Made by a program: the position numbers and the translations under genes. Under the pieces are notes generated by a model. The model did no database searches. It had not been told where the DNA came from and worked only from the letters and a program-made list of their open reading frames with translations. This document shows, one piece after another, positions 5,159 through 8,447 of a DNA stretch of 8,447 nt. The stretch covers positions 1-8,447 of the forward strand of contig CADBRK010000152.1 of assembly GCA_902797065.1 (NCBI GenBank). Reading direction: 5' to 3'. The DNA comes from an uncultured Ruminococcus sp. Its GTDB lineage: Bacteria > Bacillota > Clostridia > Oscillospirales > Acutalibacteraceae. Every line of letters begins with the position of its first letter. Within the stretch, counting starts at the first letter, position 1.

Positions 5159-7013
5159 TATTTATGCCCTCCTGAATTGTTTTTTTGCCGTTCCCAAAAT
5201 AAATATCATACCACACGATAAAGATGTACACAGTCCATATCTTGCGGCTGTTATCCTCTTTACCATTGTAATGGTTATCGAGATATTCTATCAGCTTGTC
5301 GCTTTTGAAAAACTTCCTCGCCGTTTCCGAATTAAACGCATCTTTTACTATGGTATAGTATTTCTCGTCCTTTAGCCATACACGTGTGGGAACGGGAAAC
5401 CCGAGCTTCTTTTTCTTAGCCCACTCCTGAGGTATGTGACGGTGAGCCGCTTTTCGCATTGCGTATTTTGTGTTCTTTCTGTTTACACGAAGCCGGGACG
5501 GTATAGTGCGTGCGACCGAAAATACCTCTTTGTCTAAGAACGGCACACGCAGCTCTAAGCTGTTCGCCATTGACATTCTGTCGGCTTTGAGCAGAATGTC
5601 GCCGACCATCCATGTATTTATGTCGAGATACTGCATTTTTGTTATGTCATCATAGTCGGATACGCGGTCATAAAATGATTTTGTGTATTGATACGGCTCG
5701 AAAGAAGTCGAACCTTCTTTAAGTATCATTTGCTTTTCTGCTTTGTCAAACATAAAAGCGTTTCCTATAAATCGCTTTTCAACACTGTTTGCTCCCCTCA
5801 AAATAAAGCTTCTGCCCTTGAATTTCGGCATAGGGCGTACAATATCGGCAAGTACCTTTCGCAGTCCCTGAGGCAGTTTCCGGTAAGCTCTGAGTGAGTT
5901 TACTTCGTTGTAGATTGTATATCCTCCGAACAGCTCATCTGCACCCTCTCCGGAAAGCACGACTTTAACATATTCGCTTGCGAGCTTCGCAACGAAATAA
6001 AGAGCAATGCACGACGGGTCTGCAAGCGGCTGATCCATATAATACTGTACCTTTTTTATGCTTCCCCAGAATTCTTCACTCGATATTATCTTGCTGTAAT
6101 GTTCAACGCCTATTTTTTCCGAGAGTTCTTTTGCCCAGTCTATCTCGTTATACTTTTCACCGAAATCGAACCCGACGGTGAATGTTTTCTGACCTGCAAA
6201 ATATGATGAAACATAGCTGCTGTCAACGCCGCTTGAAAGAAAACACCCGACCTCAACGTCGCTGATCTTATGCGCGCCGACCGATTCTTCAAATACTTTT
6301 TCTATTTTGTCTGCCGCTTCATCTTCGGTCAAGGCTTCATCGGGAGCGAAGGTCGGTTCAAAGTAACGCTGCGTTGTAAGCTTGCCGTCCTTGTATCGCA
6401 AAAAATGACCGGGCAGCAGACAATAAACTCCCTCAAAGAATGTTTCGGGCGGCAGGACATACTGAAATGACAGATAGGTGTCGAGAGCTTTCGCATTGAA
6501 TTTCTTTTTATACAACGGAAATTCGAGAATACTTTTTATCTCCGAACCGTAAACAAAATGATCTCCTACAAGAGCATAGTGAACAGGCTTTATACCGAAA
6601 AAATCACGGGCAATAAAAAGCGAATCATCGTTCAGATCATAAATGGCAAAGCCGAACATACCTCTGAGGCGGTCGAGAACTTTTTCGCCCCATGCTTCAT
6701 AGCCTTGAAGAATAACCTCGCTGTCTGTCTGCGTGTAAAATTCATATCCCATGGAGATAAGCTCTTCTCTAAGCTCTTTATAATTGTATATTTCGCCGTT
6801 GAAGGTAAGAACCATAGATTTATCTTTGTTATAGATAGGCTGAGTTCCGCCGTCAAGGTCGATTATACTGAGTCTGCGAAATCCCATTGAAATGTTTTCA
6901 TTACAATAATATCCCTCACTGTCCGGCCCTCTGTGAGTAATGATTTCAGTCATGTTTTTGATTATTTTGTTGCCATCATTGATACGACCTGTAAAACCGC
7001 AAATGCCACACAT
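5145..7013 (-). CDS. asnB: Asparagine synthetase, glutamine-hydrolysing
   Basis: A 622-residue enzyme that makes asparagine from aspartate, ATP and glutamine-derived ammonia in the cytosol. The N-terminal glutaminase domain starts MCGICGF, with Cys2 as nucleophile after Met removal, which fixes the start. It continues ITHRGPDSEG (25-34), FNGEIYNY (71-78) and TDSEVIL (96-102). The synthetase domain has the PPi loop FLSSGVDSS (258-266) and SGEGADELFGGY (354-365). All key motifs are intact, and the length is close to the ~614-residue Bacillus AsnO type rather than the 554-residue E. coli enzyme. Some Firmicutes AsnB proteins instead amidate meso-diaminopimelate in peptidoglycan, and this cannot be excluded. 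The ribosome site is a modest AGAAGAAGGG. Upstream lies the glutamine synthetase gene, 211 nt away on the same strand; downstream the ATP-grasp gene overlaps by 14 nt. No T-box was recognised in the leader. Confidence 0.93.
   Translation of the reverse strand: MCGICGFTGRINDGNKIIKNMTEIITHRGPDSEGYYCNENISMGFRRLSIIDLDGGTQPIYNKDKSMVLTFNGEIYNYKELREELISMGYEFYTQTDSEVILQGYEAWGEKVLDRLRGMFGFAIYDLNDDSLFIARDFFGIKPVHYALVGDHFVYGSEIKSILEFPLYKKKFNAKALDTYLSFQYVLPPETFFEGVYCLLPGHFLRYKDGKLTTQRYFEPTFAPDEALTEDEAADKIEKVFEESVGAHKISDVEVGCFLSSGVDSSYVSSYFAGQKTFTVGFDFGEKYNEIDWAKELSEKIGVEHYSKIISSEEFWGSIKKVQYYMDQPLADPSCIALYFVAKLASEYVKVVLSGEGADELFGGYTIYNEVNSLRAYRKLPQGLRKVLADIVRPMPKFKGRSFILRGANSVEKRFIGNAFMFDKAEKQMILKEGSTSFEPYQYTKSFYDRVSDYDDITKMQYLDINTWMVGDILLKADRMSMANSLELRVPFLDKEVFSVARTIPSRLRVNRKNTKYAMRKAAHRHIPQEWAKKKKLGFPVPTRVWLKDEKYYTIVKDAFNSETARKFFKSDKLIEYLDNHYNGKEDNSRKIWTVYIFIVWYDIYFGNGKKTIQEGINNGSI
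5168..5173 (-). promoter_or_regulatory. Ribosome binding site inside the end of asnB
   Basis: AGGAGG on the minus strand lies 9 nt before the ATG at 5158 and within the last codons of asnB (stop at 5145). It fixes the start of the ATP-grasp protein and implies translational coupling across the 14-nt overlap. Confidence 0.75.
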
Positions 7014-7046
7014 AAATTATTGCACCCTTCTTCTCTTTGATAAACA

Positions 7047-7084
7047 GCAGCACCGCACATAGTTGTAATATTGTGCGGCGCCGC
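7047..7084 (-). promoter_or_regulatory. 13-bp hairpin in the asnB leader (attenuator or glnN terminator?)
   Basis: On the minus strand GCGGCGCCGCACA (7084-7072) pairs with TGTGCGGTGCTGC (7059-7047) around a 12-nt loop. Two of the 13 pairs are G-U in the minus-strand RNA but would be A-C mismatches in plus-strand RNA, so the structure belongs to the transcript running from glnN toward asnB. The following bases, TGTTTATC, are only weakly T-rich. It ends 33 nt before the asnB ATG, leaving little room for a promoter between them. Confidence 0.45.
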
Positions 7085-7092
7085 ATTGATGA

Positions 7093-7224
7093 TTAAGGAG
7101 ACACTGATTAAATTGAGCGCCCATATCGCGCAGTCAGACTGTACTAATCGACCGCAGTTCGTGCAGACCAAGCTTCCTCACAAACAAAGCCGTTCCGCGT
7201 ACATGTCCGCAGGCGCATGTCTGC
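7093..7224. other. Gene-free spacer with a solitary IS-end-like sequence
   Basis: No convincing gene lies between glnN and asnB. At 7093-7110 TTAAGGAGACACTGATTA matches the 18-bp left end of the IS5-type element (1807-1824) at 13 positions, including TTAAGG and ACAC. No partner inverted repeat was found nearby. It may be a leftover end of a related element, or chance. No clear -35/-10 pair for asnB was found here. Confidence 0.3.
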
Positions 7225-8447
7225 TTATACACCGAACAGGATCTCACCGTAGGAAGGATAAGGCCAGTACTTAGCAGATGTCTTTTGTTCCATAGCATCG
7301 CCCAAAGCACGCAGCTCATTCATGAGTTCGAATACTGTATTGCGGTAATACATCGCAAGTTCCAGACCGTCATACTGTGCAGCGCCTTCAACGGCAGCTT
7401 TCAGCTCGGCTGTTTTCTTTACGAACTGCTCAAGCTTATCCGAAAGCTCGCCGACAAGCGTCGTCTCCGCATAAACAGAGTACGCCCCGAGAGACTTCTT
7501 CGCAAGAGCGGCATCCGACAGAGAATTAACGAATGCGATAACAGCAGGCGTGATGTTCTTTTCTGCCATGTCGATCATGGTCAGCGCTTCGATGTGCAGC
7601 TGCTTTGAATACATTTCAAGCTCGATCTCATAACGCGAGTATATCTCCTGCTTGGTGATAATACCGTTTTTTGTAAAGAGGTCAACGTTTTTCTTGTCGA
7701 TAAAGTGAGCCATAGCCTCGGGAAGCGAACGGTAATTGCACAAGCCTCTGCGTGCGGCTTCCTCGACCCATTCGTCCGAGTAGTTGTCACCGTTGAAAAT
7801 GATGTTCTTATGCTCGGTGAAAGTCCTTTTTACAAGCGCCCTGACAGCGGCTTCCAGATCCTGTGCTCCCGTAAGCTCGTCACGGAACTGAGCAAGTTCG
7901 TCCGCAACCATTGTGTTGAGCATATAGTTCGGGCAGCCGATGTTGAGCGAAGAACCGAGAGCGCGGAACTCAAACTTGTTTCCCGTGAACGCAAACGGAG
8001 ATGTTCTGTTTCTGTCCGAGGTATCCTTGCGGAAATCGGGAAGAACATCTACGCCGGTGAGCATATTTGTCTTTCCTTTACTGTGGTACTCTACACCGCT
8101 GATGATCGAATCTACAAGAGCACCGAGATCGTCGCCGAGGTACATCGAAATGATTGCCGGAGGAGCTTCATTTGCGCCGAGTCTGTGATCGTTGCCTGCG
8201 GAAGCTACCGTCAGTCTGAGCAGATCCTGATACTCGTGAACTGCCTTGACGATAGCCGCAAGGAAAAGCTGGAACTGGAGATTTTCTTCGGGATTCTTGC
8301 CGGGGTCAAGAAGGTTCTCGCCCGTGTTTGTGGAGATAGACCAGTTGTTGTGCTTACCCGAACCGTTTACGCCTGCAAAAGGCTTTTCGTGAAGCAGACA
8401 TACAAGACCGTGCTTTTCGGCTGTCTTTTTCATAACTTCCATTGTAA
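7225..8447 (-). CDS. glnN: Glutamine synthetase type III (partial, N-terminus beyond window)
   Basis: Cytosolic enzyme joining ammonia to glutamate with ATP. About 407 C-terminal residues are visible and the frame stays open past 8447 (a Thr codon precedes MEVMKKTAEKHGL), so the Met at 8442 is internal and the start lies outside. The type III class, about 700 residues long and distinct from GlnA types I and II, is shown by KPFAGVNGSGKHNNWS, the substrate-binding loop. Further support is ASAGNDHRLGANEAPPAI, the catalytic-core run NRTSPFAFTGNKFEFR followed by ALGSSLNIGCPN, and the long helical C-terminal region (IIFNGDNYSDEW, YSRYEIELEMYSKQL) ending WPYPSYGEILFGV. It is the first visible gene on this strand, 211 nt before asnB, whose amide donor it makes. 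Co-transcription is possible but a hairpin lies between them. Type III enzymes are common in Bacteroides and clostridia. Confidence 0.93.
   Translation of the reverse strand, partial: TMEVMKKTAEKHGLVCLLHEKPFAGVNGSGKHNNWSISTNTGENLLDPGKNPEENLQFQLFLAAIVKAVHEYQDLLRLTVASAGNDHRLGANEAPPAIISMYLGDDLGALVDSIISGVEYHSKGKTNMLTGVDVLPDFRKDTSDRNRTSPFAFTGNKFEFRALGSSLNIGCPNYMLNTMVADELAQFRDELTGAQDLEAAVRALVKRTFTEHKNIIFNGDNYSDEWVEEAARRGLCNYRSLPEAMAHFIDKKNVDLFTKNGIITKQEIYSRYEIELEMYSKQLHIEALTMIDMAEKNITPAVIAFVNSLSDAALAKKSLGAYSVYAETTLVGELSDKLEQFVKKTAELKAAVEGAAQYDGLELAMYYRNTVFELMNELRALGDAMEQKTSAKYWPYPSYGEILFGV

Noticed and set aside
6962..7171. Minus-strand frame reading through the glnN-asnB spacer (with a CTNC-type motif)
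   Set aside because: It overlaps the asnB start in another frame, has no ribosome site, and coincides with the possible IS-end relic and hairpin.
7014..7224. T-box or other riboswitch upstream of asnB
   Set aside because: No T-box sequence (TGG-GGTACC-type) or other known conserved core was seen; only the simple hairpin is supported.
1..8447. CRISPR array, tRNA or rRNA genes, defence system
   Set aside because: No regularly spaced repeats, cloverleaf-like sequences, rRNA motifs or defence-type proteins were seen.

Overview
The window reads as part of a clostridial (Firmicutes) chromosome, most likely a Ruminococcus/Oscillospiraceae-type gut anaerobe. This is inferred from AGGAGG ribosome sites, GTG starts, a type III glutamine synthetase, a SipW-type (ER-like, Ser/His) signal peptidase with its own substrates, and an IS5-like element. 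No marker gene fixes the species. All intact genes are on the minus strand; only the IS remnant is on the plus strand.

Layout, left to right. (1) 1-1767: a surface-fibre/secretion operon transcribed leftward from a near-consensus sigma-A promoter (1739-1767). It runs from a TasA/camelysin-like SipW substrate interrupted by one in-frame TGA (996-1658), to a second SipW-type substrate (424-984), to the signal peptidase (1-424, running off the window). The junctions are tight: a ribosome site overlapping a stop codon, then a one-base stop/start overlap. (2) 1807-2421: a 607-bp deletion derivative of an IS5-family element. Both terminal inverted repeats and TTAA flanks survive, but the transposase has lost its middle and carries two stops. 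(3) 2418-2587: a gene-free spacer with a GC-rich hairpin that may end the next operon. (4) 2588-7013: asparagine synthetase (asnB) followed, with a 14-base overlap, by an 856-residue protein. That protein combines a RecA/KaiC-like domain without a P-loop, a PEP-synthase/PPDK-type ATP-grasp domain and an uncharacterised C-terminal domain; it has no phosphohistidine or PEP-binding domain. (5) 7014-7224: an intergenic region with a 13-bp hairpin in the asnB leader and a single IS-end-like sequence. (6) 7225-8447: the C-terminal ~400 residues of type III glutamine synthetase, entering from the right edge.

Functionally, the right half groups glutamine synthesis (GlnN) with a glutamine-dependent amidotransferase (AsnB) and a translationally coupled ATP-grasp protein of unknown substrate. 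The left half is a dedicated export module for TasA-like surface proteins, with one substrate apparently disabled by a single base change. The most unusual items are the AsnB-coupled three-part ATP-grasp protein and the in-frame TGA at a conserved glycine position.
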